From: Paenibacillus sp. FSL H8-0548
GTDB taxonomy: Bacteria; Bacillota; Bacilli; Paenibacillales; Paenibacillaceae
Assembly: GCF_038630985.1 (NCBI RefSeq)
Contig: NZ_CP152049.1
Span: 6,587,501 to 6,651,500 of the forward strand
Length of the DNA stretch: 64,000 bases
Reading direction: 5' to 3'
The notes under the pieces were generated by a model. That model did not search any database and was not told the origin of the DNA. It saw nothing but the letters and a program-made list of their open reading frames with translations. Both the position numbers and the translations under genes were made by a program. This document shows positions 42,712 through 52,253 of the stretch, piece after piece; the stretch's first letter is position 1; every line of letters begins with the position of its first letter.

Positions 42712-44544
42712 CTACTCCACCGTAACACTCTTAGCCAAATTCCGCGGTTTATCCACATCATGCTCAAGAGCTAGCGAAGCATAGTATGAGATCAGCTGCA
42801 GCGGAATAACCGACAATGCTGGTGAAAGGATCGGCAGCGTCTTCGGAATGGCGAACAGCTCATCGACAGATTTTGCAACTTCGACTTCTGATCCTGAGTT
42901 TGCAATACCAATCACATGCGCACCGCGAGCGGTTACTTCTTTAATGTTGCTAAGTGTTTTCTCGTATAGATCCTCTTGCGTAACGAGAGCAATAACCGGA
43001 ATACCGTCCTCGATTAGCGCCAATGTTCCGTGCTTGAGCTCACCTGCAGCATACGCCTCAGAGTGAATATACGAAATTTCTTTCAGCTTCAGTGAGCCTT
43101 CTTGCGCCACTGCGTAGTCTACGCCACGGCCGATGAAGAACAAATGTTTGTGCTTAGCGATTGATTCTGCTACTTGCTTAAGCACGGGTGCCTGCTCAAG
43201 AATGCTCTCAACCTGCTCTGGCAGCTGGTGCATTGCCGTAATAACCTCTTCGATATACGCTGCATCCTTAGTCTCCAGCGTACCCGCAAGATACAAGCCG
43301 AATAGATAGAAGGCAATCAGCTGCGAAGTGTATGCTTTTGTCGAAGCAACCGCGATTTCAAGACCTGCCCACGTAATAAGCAAGTGGTCTGCTTCACGAG
43401 CGACCGAGCTTCCGACCACATTCGTAATTGCAAGCACACGAGCGCCATTGCGCTGTGCTTCGCGAAGTGCTGCCAGTGTATCCGCCGTCTCGCCTGATTG
43501 GCTTACAACGATCACAAGCGTATCAGGTGTAATGATTGGCGAACGGTAACGGTACTCTGACGCAACATCCGTCTCTACTGGAATACGAGCAAGTGATTCA
43601 ATAACCGATTTGCCGACAAGTCCCGCATGGTAAGCTGTTCCACAGGCTACAATGTGCACTTTGCGAATCGATTTAATATATTCAGCTGACATACCCAGCT
43701 CATTTAATTGTACAGACTTGCCATCCTCCGAAATACGACTAATCATCGTATCGCGATAAGCTTTAGGCTGCTCATGAATTTCTTTCAGCATGAAGTGATC
43801 AAATCCGGCTTTCTCTGCTGTTACGATATCCCAATCGACATGATATATTTCCTTGGAAATAATTTCGCCGTCAGTCGTCATTAATTCGACAGCATCACGT
43901 GTCAGGATTGCCATTTCGCCATCATTCAGGATGTATACATTACGCGTATGCTCCAAAATAGCCGGAATATCCGAGCCAATGAAGTTTTCGCCTTCGCCTA
44001 CACCAATAACAAGCGGACTTGCAAAACGTACAGCTACGAGACGATCTGGTTCAAATTCTGTTAATACACCAAGTGCGAACGCTCCGCGCATACGTTTAAC
44101 AGCAGCTTGAACAGCTTTGACAATATCACCGTTATATTCATCTGCAATAAGGTGGGAAATGACTTCTGTATCTGTCTCTGATACAAAAACATGGCCCTTG
44201 ATGATCAATTCTTCTTTTAGCTTCAAATAGTTCTCGACAATTCCGTTATGAACAACAGAAAACTTAGCTGTGTTGTCCGTATGCGGATGCGAGTTCACAT
44301 CTGATGGTTTACCATGAGTTGCCCAGCGTGTATGACCGATGCCTGCAAAGCCTTCCAGCGGCTCTTCACGAAGCAAGCCTTCAAGGTTAGCCAAACGACC
44401 TTTGGATTTTGTAATTTCTAGACCGTTTTTCGTGAAGACAGCGATACCAGCGGAATCATAACCCCGATATTCAAGCTTCTTCAATCCATCGATCAAAATG
44501 TCCTGTGAGTCACGTTTACCAATATATCCTACAATTCCACACAT
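42712..44544 (-). CDS. glmS: glutamine-fructose-6-phosphate aminotransferase
   Basis: Makes glucosamine-6-phosphate from fructose-6-phosphate and glutamine, the first step toward UDP-GlcNAc for cell wall. The 610-residue protein starts MCGIVGYIGKRD, exposing the catalytic Cys after Met removal. An N-terminal class II glutaminase domain (GHTRWATHGKP, VVHNGIVENY) is followed by two SIS sugar-isomerase domains (VSQSGETADT, EGSLKLKEISYIHSEAY) and ends KPRNLAKSVTVE. The start at 44544 has GGAGG upstream. The leader holds a glmS ribozyme. Its 3' end is the attTn7 recognition sequence, and a Tn7-like element lies just downstream. Confidence 0.97.
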   Translation of the reverse strand: MCGIVGYIGKRDSQDILIDGLKKLEYRGYDSAGIAVFTKNGLEITKSKGRLANLEGLLREEPLEGFAGIGHTRWATHGKPSDVNSHPHTDNTAKFSVVHNGIVENYLKLKEELIIKGHVFVSETDTEVISHLIADEYNGDIVKAVQAAVKRMRGAFALGVLTEFEPDRLVAVRFASPLVIGVGEGENFIGSDIPAILEHTRNVYILNDGEMAILTRDAVELMTTDGEIISKEIYHVDWDIVTAEKAGFDHFMLKEIHEQPKAYRDTMISRISEDGKSVQLNELGMSAEYIKSIRKVHIVACGTAYHAGLVGKSVIESLARIPVETDVASEYRYRSPIITPDTLVIVVSQSGETADTLAALREAQRNGARVLAITNVVGSSVAREADHLLITWAGLEIAVASTKAYTSQLIAFYLFGLYLAGTLETKDAAYIEEVITAMHQLPEQVESILEQAPVLKQVAESIAKHKHLFFIGRGVDYAVAQEGSLKLKEISYIHSEAYAAGELKHGTLALIEDGIPVIALVTQEDLYEKTLSNIKEVTARGAHVIGIANSGSEVEVAKSVDELFAIPKTLPILSPALSVIPLQLISYYASLALEHDVDKPRNLAKSVTVE

Positions 44545-44724
44545 AATTAATAAGCCTCCGATTAGGTTATTTTCCCAATCCAAATCGGATGCATGCCAAT
44601 GCGTGGCAAAGGCAATATGAAGTTGTCGCTAAGTAATCCCATTCGTTGCGGATAATGCAACCCCTCTGCCCATGCCCACTCCATTGGTGGCATCTTGGAC
44701 ATACGGGAGAAATGAATAACAATA

Positions 44725-44918
44725 AGAAGCCTGTCGCACGATTGTATGACCGGTCGCCCGGACGTTTTACGTAACGACTTTCGGTTGGCTTGTAATACCG
44801 GAAGGTCCCCGCCGAATGTTTCGAACACCTTCACCTCGTCAGCTTCCCGTATGAACACCCGCTTCAAGCTTAAAGTTCCAGCTTAAAACCGATCGTTCAT
44901 CACGCAAGCTCTGGCGCT
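44725..44918 (-). ncRNA. glmS ribozyme riboswitch
   Basis: The minus strand reads AGCGCCAGAGCTTG at the cleavage site (cut expected before G at 44917), then GCTGACGAGGTGAAGGTG, the pseudoknot region CATTCGGCGGGGACCTTCCG, and the conserved AACCGAAAGTCGTTACGTAA. These are the core elements of the glucosamine-6-phosphate-activated self-cleaving ribozyme. It lies about 180 nt upstream of glmS and destabilises the mRNA when product is abundant. The 3' limit is approximate. Confidence 0.9.
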
Positions 44919-45040
44919 TAACTTGATTAAATACCTCTATCCTCGCTTTCCTTCTTGAATCACACTACCTATCATATTCATTTTGTATCCATTACGCAAC
45001 CACTCTATGAAAGAAAAAACAAATATTTTCCAAAATAAGG

Positions 45041-45083
45041 TGTCGAAAGCCAGTCTTCAACGTATTCCGACAAGCTTTCGACA
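45041..45083 (-). terminator. terminator between glmM and glmS
   Basis: TGTCGAAAGC (45041-45050) and GCTTTCGACA (45074-45083) form a perfect 10-bp stem with a 23-nt loop. On the minus strand it is followed by CCTTATTTT. It lies just past the glmM stop. Confidence 0.65.
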
Positions 45084-45099
45084 TGATCCCTCCATTTGA

Positions 45100-46440
45100 T
45101 TAACCTAGTTCACGTTTAACGACGTCAGCAATTTGTGCTACATAAGCATCAACCTGCTCCTTCTCCGGTCCCTCTGCCATGACACGGATCAAGGATTCCG
45201 TTCCAGATGGACGAACAAGCACCCGGCCGTTATCGCCAAGCTCCAGCTCCACGCGCTTCACTGCTTCTTCGATCGCTGCATTGCCCTGGTATAGGCTCTT
45301 ATCAGCGACACGAACGTTAACTAGCTGTTGTGGATATTTGCGCATAAGACCTTTTAGCTCACTTAGCTTCTTCCCTGAAGCTGCAATCGTATCAACCAGC
45401 TGAAGCGCTGTAAGAATGCCATCGCCTGTAGTAATATGATCCAGAAAAATAACATGACCCGATTGCTCGCCGCCTAGATTAAAGCCGCCGCGACGCATTT
45501 CCTCCATGACGTAACGATCTCCAACTGCGGTTTGTGCCGTTTTCAGACCGATCCGCTCTGCGCCCTTGAAGAAGCCGATATTAGCCATAACCGTCGTTAC
45601 AATCGTATCTTCCTTCAACTTGCCAGCCCGCTTCATCGCATCGCCAATAATACACAAAATAAAATCGCCGTCTACCTCTTCGCCCTTTTCATCAATGGCA
45701 ATGAGACGATCCGCATCTCCGTCAAAAGAAAGCCCAAGATCCGCGCCATGGTGCAGTACCTGCTCACGCAAATATTCAGGATGCGTTGATCCTACGCCTG
45801 CATTAATATTCAGACCGTCAGGCTCAGCGCCAACCGTAATGATGTCCGCTCCGAGCTCACGGAATACAGTTGGAGCCAGCTCATAAGCGGAGCCGTTAGC
45901 GCAATCGAGTACGATTTTCAAACCTTTGAACTCGCCTTTGATCGTTGTTTTCAAGTAATTTAAATACCGCTGCTTAGCGCCTTCATCACTGGATACTACA
46001 CCGATATCGCCGCCTTCAGGCCTTGGCAATTCATCGGTTAAAGCATCGATCAGCTCCTCAATCTCGAGCTCGGTATCATCGGATAGCTTGAAGCCATCAC
46101 CCGCAAAAAATTTAATGCCATTATCCTCTACAGGATTATGAGAAGCCGAGATCATAACACCCGCATCAGCGTTCAGCTCGCGTGTGATGTAGGCAACCGC
46201 CGGTGTAGAAACAATCCCTAGACGCACTACGCTAGCGCCGATAGACAACAAACCCGCGATAAGCGCCGATTCCAGCATAGGACCAGATATCCGTGTATCT
46301 AAGCCAATAACTACCTTTGGTTTGTTAGCTTTGCCTGTTAGCACATAGCCGCCACAGCGACCGATTTTATAAGCTAGCTCCGGTGTAAGCTCCCGATTGG
46401 CTACGCCGCGCACACCGTCAGTTCCGAAATATTTCCCCAT
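45100..46440 (-). CDS. glmM: phosphoglucosamine mutase
   Basis: Converts glucosamine-6-phosphate to glucosamine-1-phosphate for peptidoglycan precursors. It is 446 residues, starting [12 protein letters not shown]. The phosphoserine loop is [16 protein letters not shown], the metal-binding loop [13 protein letters not shown], the sugar loop [10 protein letters not shown] and the phosphate loop [14 protein letters not shown]. It is the fourth gene of cdaA-cdaR-glmM, an arrangement conserved in Firmicutes where CdaR and GlmM modulate the cyclase. glmS follows after a terminator and ribozyme. Confidence 0.97.
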   Translation of the reverse strand: MGKYFGTDGVRGVANRELTPELAYKIGRCGGYVLTGKANKPKVVIGLDTRISGPMLESALIAGLLSIGASVVRLGIVSTPAVAYITRELNADAGVMISASHNPVEDNGIKFFAGDGFKLSDDTELEIEELIDALTDELPRPEGGDIGVVSSDEGAKQRYLNYLKTTIKGEFKGLKIVLDCANGSAYELAPTVFRELGADIITVGAEPDGLNINAGVGSTHPEYLREQVLHHGADLGLSFDGDADRLIAIDEKGEEVDGDFILCIIGDAMKRAGKLKEDTIVTTVMANIGFFKGAERIGLKTAQTAVGDRYVMEEMRRGGFNLGGEQSGHVIFLDHITTGDGILTALQLVDTIAASGKKLSELKGLMRKYPQQLVNVRVADKSLYQGNAAIEEAVKRVELELGDNGRVLVRPSGTESLIRVMAEGPEKEQVDAYVAQIADVVKRELG

Positions 46441-46517
46441 AATTTAAAAGGCTCCTTTGTTATATGCTGCGATAATAATGTGGTTAATCATTTATGATAT
46501 GATGATGTTTATGATAG

Positions 46518-47918
46518 TTAAGGATTTGTATTTGCATTGCCCGCTGAGCCTGCACCGGTATTGCCGCTACCGCTGCCATCCGTCTCCTCCGGTGTTGGCA
46601 CGGGCGCTAAAGGCTCCTCCGTTGGAGTTCCGCTAACCTCGTCTGAACCATCTTGATTCGGCTCTACCCCTGTATCCTCCACTATTTCAATAGATACAGT
46701 CAATGTCTGCCCTTCCGCAAGCACGGTCTGTACATAAGACGGCACATCCACCTGAAGGGTTACAGAATGCAAGCCCTTCCCTAGTCCTTCGACATTCGCA
46801 AGTATGCTAATCGCATCTGCCTTAAGCGAAGACAACACCGATTCGGCTCCGCTTACGGTCAAACTAAATTTCCCATCCGCCGGTGTACGAATTAGAGCAG
46901 ACGTTCCGCCCCCGAGTCCTTCTATTATGATTGGGAGGCTGGCAAAGGTTCGCGTAACATAAGGCGCTACAACAACCTCAAGCGTGATCTCACCAGGATC
47001 GATCGATTTGATGCCATCCACTGGGCCGGTCTTCACCTGTACGCTTCCAGACTGCTTCACCTTCGAGAGGTCAAGCACAACACCATCATACACGGAAAGC
47101 CCGTCAAGCGTCTTCTGATCGCCGTATACGGTTACCTGATCAATTACCGGCTTAACCGATACCAAGCTCAGCCCTTCTGGCAGAGTACCTGTATAGTGCA
47201 CCTGCAAAGGCAGCTTTTTAAACGGTGGTGTAACCTTGACCTCAACATGTACCGTTGATGGAGAAACAATGGCATTCGTCATCTCGATGCCGTCTATATC
47301 ATATACGATAACCTTAGACTTTTTGTTAACAATTGTTTTGTCAGCACCCTCAACATCAACCTCCGTCGCTACAAGTCCGACACGGCTCATATCATCCTTA
47401 GGCAGTGTGATCTGAATGCCGTCCGTTGGCGAAACAATCGTCGAAGCGCCAAGCACATAACCATCTGCCGGCTTTCCTTCCGTCACGACCTGCAGCTCGA
47501 ATGGCTTGGTCAAAATTTCTTCGATTTGCACCATTACTGTGCGCGGTGACATCGTGACAAGCAAGATCCCTTTAGGCAAGTCCACCGTTAAAGGCAGCTC
47601 CTGAATGCCTTCTTTCACGTTTTTCAAATCCACCTTCACGACGTAATCATCGATAGAGGAGGCTTTAAGCAAATCAGACAGCTTGCCTTGCACATCTAAT
47701 CGTACAACACTCGGCTCCATTGCCGTAAGTATATATTTCTCATTATCTAAACCTACCGTCGTAATAACGGATGCTTCAATGGTTTTCGTATCAATGTTAG
47801 TTGTCATCGTCTGCGGTGCCGTGCCTGGATCAATATGTACAACCGCCCAGAGCAGCAGACCAACGAGGACAGAAATAATTTTGAGCGAGGTAGGGTGACT
47901 TAGCCATTTATCCATCAC
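46518..47918 (-). CDS. cdaR: CdaR (YbbR-domain) regulator of diadenylate cyclase
   Basis: Membrane-anchored regulator of CdaA. A single N-terminal transmembrane helix (LKIISVLVGLLLWAVVHID) is followed by about four YbbR beta-domains outside the membrane, and the protein ends in a Gly/Pro/Glu/Thr-rich disordered tail (PTEEPLAPVPTPEETDGSGS). At 466 aa it is in the usual range. The start overlaps the end of cdaA by 11 nt, and glmM follows after a 77-nt gap, so the three form one operon. Confidence 0.94.
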   Translation of the reverse strand: MMDKWLSHPTSLKIISVLVGLLLWAVVHIDPGTAPQTMTTNIDTKTIEASVITTVGLDNEKYILTAMEPSVVRLDVQGKLSDLLKASSIDDYVVKVDLKNVKEGIQELPLTVDLPKGILLVTMSPRTVMVQIEEILTKPFELQVVTEGKPADGYVLGASTIVSPTDGIQITLPKDDMSRVGLVATEVDVEGADKTIVNKKSKVIVYDIDGIEMTNAIVSPSTVHVEVKVTPPFKKLPLQVHYTGTLPEGLSLVSVKPVIDQVTVYGDQKTLDGLSVYDGVVLDLSKVKQSGSVQVKTGPVDGIKSIDPGEITLEVVVAPYVTRTFASLPIIIEGLGGGTSALIRTPADGKFSLTVSGAESVLSSLKADAISILANVEGLGKGLHSVTLQVDVPSYVQTVLAEGQTLTVSIEIVEDTGVEPNQDGSDEVSGTPTEEPLAPVPTPEETDGSGSGNTGAGSAGNANTNP

Positions 47919-48750
47919 TTCCTCCTTTCCGCTTCCAAAACGACGAGATGCTCACACGTTCCTTCTTGAGACCCGTCGTCTTCGGCGTCAGCTCATCGAA
48001 GAGCTTCGAAATGAGTGATTCCTCATTAATATCACGAACGATCATACCCCCGAGAGAAAGCGAAATTTGTCCCGTTTCTTCCGATACAGTTACAGAAATC
48101 GCATCCGTTACCTCACTTACGCCAATTGCGGCGCGGTGTCGGGTTCCAAGCTCTTTGCTTATAAAAGGATTTTCTGACAGCGGCAAATAGCAGCCGGCAG
48201 CCATAATCTGATTGGAGCGAATAATAACCGCACCATCATGAAGCGGCGTATTTGGCGTGAAAATATTGATAAGCAGCTCTGATGTAATCCGCGATTCCAT
48301 CCGAATACCCGACTCAATGAGCTCGGTCAGCCCTGTAGTCCGTTCAAATACAATTAACGCGCCAATCTTACGCTCAGCCATAAATCGGACAGCCTTAATG
48401 ACACCGTCAATTTGTTCATTAACGATATCTCGATCAAGCGAATATGACCTTGCAAATAGCTTGCCGCGTCCAAGCTGCTCGAGCACTCGTCTTAGCTCTG
48501 GCTGAAAAATAATGAGCACACTTACAATACCAAAGGTGAACATTTGATTCATGAGCCATTTTAGCGTATACAAATTGAACCATGTGCTAAGTGCCCATAC
48601 CGCAACGAGTATAAATATCCCCTTTAACAGCTGAACCGCGCGGGTTCCCCGCACAAGCAAAATGATTTTATAAATAATATAGCTCACTATGCCAATATCG
48701 ATGATGTCCTTTAACCAATCATGCCAAGTCGAATCCGAAAAATAACTCAT
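47908..48750 (-). CDS. cdaA: diadenylate cyclase CdaA
   Basis: Makes the second messenger c-di-AMP from two ATP. It is 280 residues with three N-terminal transmembrane helices (IIDIGIVSYIIYKIILLV, LLKGIFILVAVWALSTWF, FGIVSVLIIFQPELR), then the DAC catalytic domain with LHDGAVIIRSNQIMAAGCYL and the ELGTRHRAAIGVSE motif (DGA and RHR). c-di-AMP controls potassium and osmolyte uptake and wall homeostasis. It overlaps cdaR by 11 nt. A terminator separates it from rsiW upstream. Confidence 0.96.
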   Translation of the reverse strand: MSYFSDSTWHDWLKDIIDIGIVSYIIYKIILLVRGTRAVQLLKGIFILVAVWALSTWFNLYTLKWLMNQMFTFGIVSVLIIFQPELRRVLEQLGRGKLFARSYSLDRDIVNEQIDGVIKAVRFMAERKIGALIVFERTTGLTELIESGIRMESRITSELLINIFTPNTPLHDGAVIIRSNQIMAAGCYLPLSENPFISKELGTRHRAAIGVSEVTDAISVTVSEETGQISLSLGGMIVRDINEESLISKLFDELTPKTTGLKKERVSISSFWKRKGGSDG

Positions 48751-48848
48751 ATGCCAACCCCCAACAGCCGATCCCCTTATTCTTTTTTCTATGGTTTCAA
48801 CCTTATTATTTTCTATATATGGGATTGGAAATCCTTTTTTTCAAAAAA

Positions 48849-48886
48849 AATAAAAGCGCCCCCCTGCAAAAGGAAGGCCGCTTGCA
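48849..48886 (-). terminator. terminator after the anti-sigma gene
   Basis: AAGCG (48854-48858) and CGCTT (48879-48883) close a GC-rich stem including GGCCTTCC/GGGGGG. On the minus strand the stem is followed by TTATTTTTTTT. It lies directly after the rsiW stop. Confidence 0.72.
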
Positions 48887-49525
48887 TTAACGAGCGTTAC
48901 CGCCAAAGGTTTGCGTGACTTTGTACCAGAAGAAATCGAGTGCTTGATCGATCGTTCTGATCTGTCCTGCGATATGACCGGTGGAAGCCAGATTCAAGGA
49001 ACCGTCTATAACTGTAACATTCCCATCTACCTCGCCTTTAACCTCAGCTATTCCATTTTCCACAGTTAGATTGCCCGTTAAGTGAACACCTTCCGGAACA
49101 ATCACAGTGTTGCCTTCTATAATGACATGCTGAAGATCCTCGCCTGCAACGATTAGCTTCGTATCCCCTTCCCACATGGTGAAGAAGCTACCCAGCATCA
49201 CGAGTATAAATACAGCAGCAGCGGTCGCGCCCGGATATCGATAAATAAAACGTACGATTCGGTTCCGCTGGTTGCTTCGTTTCTTCGGAAGCTGCTGCAT
49301 AATACGCTCTGTTAGCTGCTCTGATGCCTTCTTGTCATAATCCGCGGTTGGCTTAAGCGCTTCTAAAGTATGGAACGCCGCGGCGTCCGTCTTCTGGAGC
49401 TGGTCAAACCGACTGCGACAAGCCGGACAGGAAAGCAAATGAGACTTTAACGTAACGATATCTTCACGAGGCAGCTCGCCGTCCAAATAATCATGCATCC
49501 AAACGATGGCGACGTTGCAATTCAT
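48887..49525 (-). CDS. rsiW: anti-sigma factor of the ZAS family, RsiW-like
   Basis: Membrane-bound inhibitor of the ECF sigma factor encoded upstream. The N-terminal zinc-binding anti-sigma motif is LKSHLLSCPACRSRF (H-x3-C-x2-C). A transmembrane helix (YPGATAAAVFILVMLGSFFT) starts near residue 93, and the outer part (about 95 residues) has a bactofilin-like repeat stretch (NLTVENGIAEVKGEVDGNVT). Envelope stress would trigger stepwise proteolysis and free sigma W. It starts 213 bp after sigW, further than usual. It is 212 aa. Confidence 0.9.
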   Translation of the reverse strand: MNCNVAIVWMHDYLDGELPREDIVTLKSHLLSCPACRSRFDQLQKTDAAAFHTLEALKPTADYDKKASEQLTERIMQQLPKKRSNQRNRIVRFIYRYPGATAAAVFILVMLGSFFTMWEGDTKLIVAGEDLQHVIIEGNTVIVPEGVHLTGNLTVENGIAEVKGEVDGNVTVIDGSLNLASTGHIAGQIRTIDQALDFFWYKVTQTFGGNAR

Positions 49526-49738
49526 AGCAGCCAGTCCTTTCTTTCAGTTGCTCGCGCAGCATAAGTTCTACTCTTGCTATTAGGATACGTTGCTCGCAAG
49601 GGGATGTTTCACTTTTTTAAAAAATGATGCAAGTGACTCTTCCTACGCTCTTTCTCCATTAGCATTAATCTTTGAAATAAGCCAATGTCTAAAGCAGACA
49701 TGGCCTCATCAATTACTATTTACTGCATGCACAAATAA

Positions 49739-50305
49739 CTATAATTTATGCTCCAGCTTCTTTCTCAGAAACTCCCTGCCTCGGTGAACACGAGTCTTAA
49801 TCGTCGTTACAGGCATGTCCAATACGTCGCCTATCTCCTGCAGCGATAGATCCTGCATATAGCGAAGCGTCATCACACTCTTATATTTTGGAGGCAGCGA
49901 CGAGATAGCTGTATGGATGATGCGCTGAGTGTCCGAGAGCAGCAGCTCCGATTCAGGTGTCCGATTATCGCTCGGTACCATCGAATAACCATCCAGTCCT
50001 TCATGGTCGTGCGATTCCGCATCCAGCGAATAGGTTGGCTTGCGCTTGCGCAGCCGGTCAATACATAAATTTGTAGCAATTCTATATATCCATGTCGAAA
50101 ATTTCAATGTATCATCATATCGATCCAGGTTTTTGTATACGCGAAGGAAGGTGTCCTGCACGACATCCTCCGCCTCCTGGCGGCTATTTAGCATCCGATA
50201 TGCCATATGAAAGAGCTTATCTTGATAAAGGTCTACAAGCTCAGCAAATGCCTGCTGATCGCCTTTGAGCGCTAATCGCGCCAGGCGTGCTTCCAATATA
50301 TTCAA
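49739..50305 (-). CDS. sigW: ECF RNA polymerase sigma factor SigW
   Basis: Extracytoplasmic-function sigma factor of 188 aa for envelope stress. Region 2 shows YQDKLFHMAYRMLNSRQEAE and DVVQDTFLRVYKNL with FSTWIYRIATNLCIDRLRKR; region 4 shows LPPKYKSVMTLRYMQDLSLQ and EIGDVLDMPVTTIKTRVHRG. The start codon is TTG, placed 7 nt after GGAGGAG. It precedes rsiW on the same strand. sigW-rsiW next to cdaA and glmMS is a conserved Firmicutes neighbourhood. Confidence 0.94.
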   Translation of the reverse strand: MNILEARLARLALKGDQQAFAELVDLYQDKLFHMAYRMLNSRQEAEDVVQDTFLRVYKNLDRYDDTLKFSTWIYRIATNLCIDRLRKRKPTYSLDAESHDHEGLDGYSMVPSDNRTPESELLLSDTQRIIHTAISSLPPKYKSVMTLRYMQDLSLQEIGDVLDMPVTTIKTRVHRGREFLRKKLEHKL

Positions 50306-50456
50306 CTTAACTCCTCCAAACCTTCCGTTCGTTCAACCGATTAGCAAAAAAGCATCTATTTAACCAATTATATACGTTTAATGCGCAGTCAGCAATCGAC
50401 CTAAGGCTAGTTAATGCTTCGACTTACGGCTAGGCTCCATGTTTTCAACATGCAAA

Positions 50457-50491
50457 AAGGCTTGAGCGCCTAATCTCCGCCTCCAAGCCTT
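50457..50491 (-). terminator. terminator after the HtrA-like gene
   Basis: AAGGCTTG (50457-50464) and CAAGCCTT (50484-50491) form a stem that is followed on the minus strand by TTTTG. It is 26 nt past the protease stop codon. Confidence 0.75.
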
Positions 50492-50516
50492 GATGCAAGC
50501 TATTATTTTTGAACGA

Positions 50517-51698
50517 CTATAACGTGTTCGTTTTCAGTTGATCCAGCACCTCCGTAATCGTCGACGTCGGAATCGCAAAGCCAATGCCCTGTGCCTCCGA
50601 GTTAACCGCTGTATTAATGCCGATGACTTCCCCGTTCTCGTTAAGAAGCGGTCCTCCAGAATTGCCCGGGTTGATCGATGCATCGGTTTGCAGCAAATGC
50701 TTATATTCATGATTGCCCTGCTCATCAGCAATGGTAATCGGACGTTCCTTCGCACTCAAAACTCCCATCGTCAGCGTTTGGTCAAAGCCGTAAGGATTGC
50801 CAATCGCGATGACCCAATCGCCGATCTGTGTTGCATCAGAGTCTCCCAGCGTTAAAGATGGAAAGGCTTTGCCGTCCGTGCTCTCTATCTTCAGTACAGC
50901 TAAGTCAAGCTCATAGCTGGAACCAAGGACCTTTGCGGTAAAAGGCTCCTCGTAGCCTTGCACCGTAACCTTTACTTCCGCAGCATCAGCAATCACATGC
51001 TGATTGGTCAGAATATAACCACCTTCTTCGAAGAAAAACCCGGTGCCGGAGCCTACAAGCGCAAGTTCAGCGGCACTTTGCTCTTGTTCCTGCTGCTGCT
51101 GCTGCTCCTGCTGTTGTCCGCCTCTGCCGGATTGACCGCCGCCAAAAAACTGACGGAATTCCGGATTATCGAACATGGAGGTGCTGCGCTCCGGCTCAGC
51201 ATAGTTTTCTATTTTCACCACTGCCGGGCTTGTTGCCGCATAAACAGAGGCAATATCCTCGCTTGTACTAAGCGATGCTGTTGATAAGCCAGCAGCCTGC
51301 TGCGCAGAGCTGCTCACAATACTTGTACCCGACGTAGGGGCTGCCTGCTCTGCTCCGCTGAATACATTGTTTTTATCGGCCATGTACGCGAAGCCGCCAA
51401 CGACCATCGCTCCGATTAAAAATGATGCCAGCAGCGTCTTGGGCGAGCCGCCGCCTGAGCGCTTCTTCTTCCTTCCAGACACATCATTCATTGAGCCATT
51501 CGGATTTTCCTGAAGCTTAAGCTCCTTCTCGTATAATGCTTTCATATCGTTAGTCGATTTAGTAGAAGTAGATTCATAGATATAAGTAGTGAAAGCACTC
51601 GGGCTCGTGGAAGTAGATGTATGATTAGCATTGTCAGCATCAGAACTTATGTCATGGTCGGCATCCATACGTTTGTTTTCCTCGTTCATGGTGATCAT
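50517..51698 (-). CDS. HtrA/DegP-like serine protease lacking a PDZ domain
   Basis: Membrane-anchored trypsin-like protease (S1C) for misfolded envelope proteins. The cytoplasmic N-terminus is followed by one transmembrane helix (TLLASFLIGAMVVGGFAYMA). A Gln/Glu/Gly-rich linker (GGQQQEQQQQQEQEQSAAE) lies before the catalytic domain. The triad is visible: His in LTNQHVIADA, Asp in YELDLAVLKIE, Ser in INPGNSGGPLLNE. The protein stops right after the protease domain (VLDQLKTNTL), whereas HtrA normally has a C-terminal PDZ domain. The start is an early Met (MITMNEENKRM). It is upstream of sigW on the same strand. Confidence 0.88.
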   Translation of the reverse strand: MITMNEENKRMDADHDISSDADNANHTSTSTSPSAFTTYIYESTSTKSTNDMKALYEKELKLQENPNGSMNDVSGRKKKRSGGGSPKTLLASFLIGAMVVGGFAYMADKNNVFSGAEQAAPTSGTSIVSSSAQQAAGLSTASLSTSEDIASVYAATSPAVVKIENYAEPERSTSMFDNPEFRQFFGGGQSGRGGQQQEQQQQQEQEQSAAELALVGSGTGFFFEEGGYILTNQHVIADAAEVKVTVQGYEEPFTAKVLGSSYELDLAVLKIESTDGKAFPSLTLGDSDATQIGDWVIAIGNPYGFDQTLTMGVLSAKERPITIADEQGNHEYKHLLQTDASINPGNSGGPLLNENGEVIGINTAVNSEAQGIGFAIPTSTITEVLDQLKTNTL

Positions 51699-51839
51699 CC
51701 TCTCAAATGTAGGTGTCTGTTTCCTATGTACCTATCATGCAGGATGTACCTTAAAGGAAACTTAAGCCGTTTATAAATAAACATAAGAATATGAGTTTCA
51801 ATAACTCCATCTCATCCCTATCCCTCCCCCTCCTCTTCC

Positions 51840-52035
51840 CCGCCTACAATGTACTTTATGCAACAGAAACCTCACATGAAAGCAGATTCGTCGGGCTACA
51901 ATGTAATTATGCAGTAGAATAGTGGTCCAACGAGTGAATATACGATAAAAGCAGCAAATCCGTTGTAATAAGTGCAGCGTACGATAAGCTCGAGCCTAGT
52001 ATCACCCATTCCGTTGTATAAAGTACAATGCGGTC
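51840..52035. repeat. dispersed short repeat cluster (CTACAATGTA / CCGTTGTA type)
   Basis: Copies CTACAATGTACTTTATGCA (51844), CTACAATGTAATTATGCAG (51896), CCGTTGTAATAAGTGCAG (51961) and CCGTTGTATAAAGTACAATG (52011) are related, the last two in inverted sense. They lie in the 611-bp gene-free region after the HtrA promoter. No coding capacity is seen. Confidence 0.55.
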
Positions 52036-52063
52036 TCGCATTTGGTCCGTTATCTCAAGAACA

Positions 52064-52236
52064 AAATCACCCTTACGGGTAATTGGAAATCGCAGACGTA
52101 TCAGCTCACACTTCTAACGGAAACCAAAGACGCTAACCCAAAATGCAACTTTAGCGTCTCTGGTTTCCGTTAGCTTTCGTTGTCCGCTCTCCGGCTGCTT
52201 GCGCAGCAGCATCCTTATCAACAGGTACGGAGAATG
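52064..52236. repeat. interspersed repeat copy 1, with a 20+ bp inverted core
   Basis: The unit starts AATCACCCTTACGGGTAATT and contains CTAACGGAAACCAAAGACGC with its complement ending TTTCCGTTAG (52114-52173), then TTTCGTTGTCCGCTCTCCGG and TTATCAACAGG. A second copy of the same unit is at 57769-58060. Both lie 3' of minus-strand genes, just before their terminators. Confidence 0.8.
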
Positions 52237-52253
52237 AATAATTTCCTATACAA

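Noticed and set aside
44562..44867. Minus-strand frame of 101 codons upstream of glmS
   Set aside because: It overlaps the glmS ribozyme core almost entirely, so the sequence is explained by RNA structure rather than protein.
49590..49787. Plus-strand frame in the sigW-rsiW gap
   Set aside because: It runs into sigW on the opposite strand, has no ribosome binding site and no family resemblance.
50415..50450. Sigma-W autoregulatory promoter upstream of sigW
   Set aside because: TGAAAAC and CGTA occur on the minus strand, but they are only 13 bases apart instead of the usual 16-17, and they lie within the region next to the HtrA terminator.
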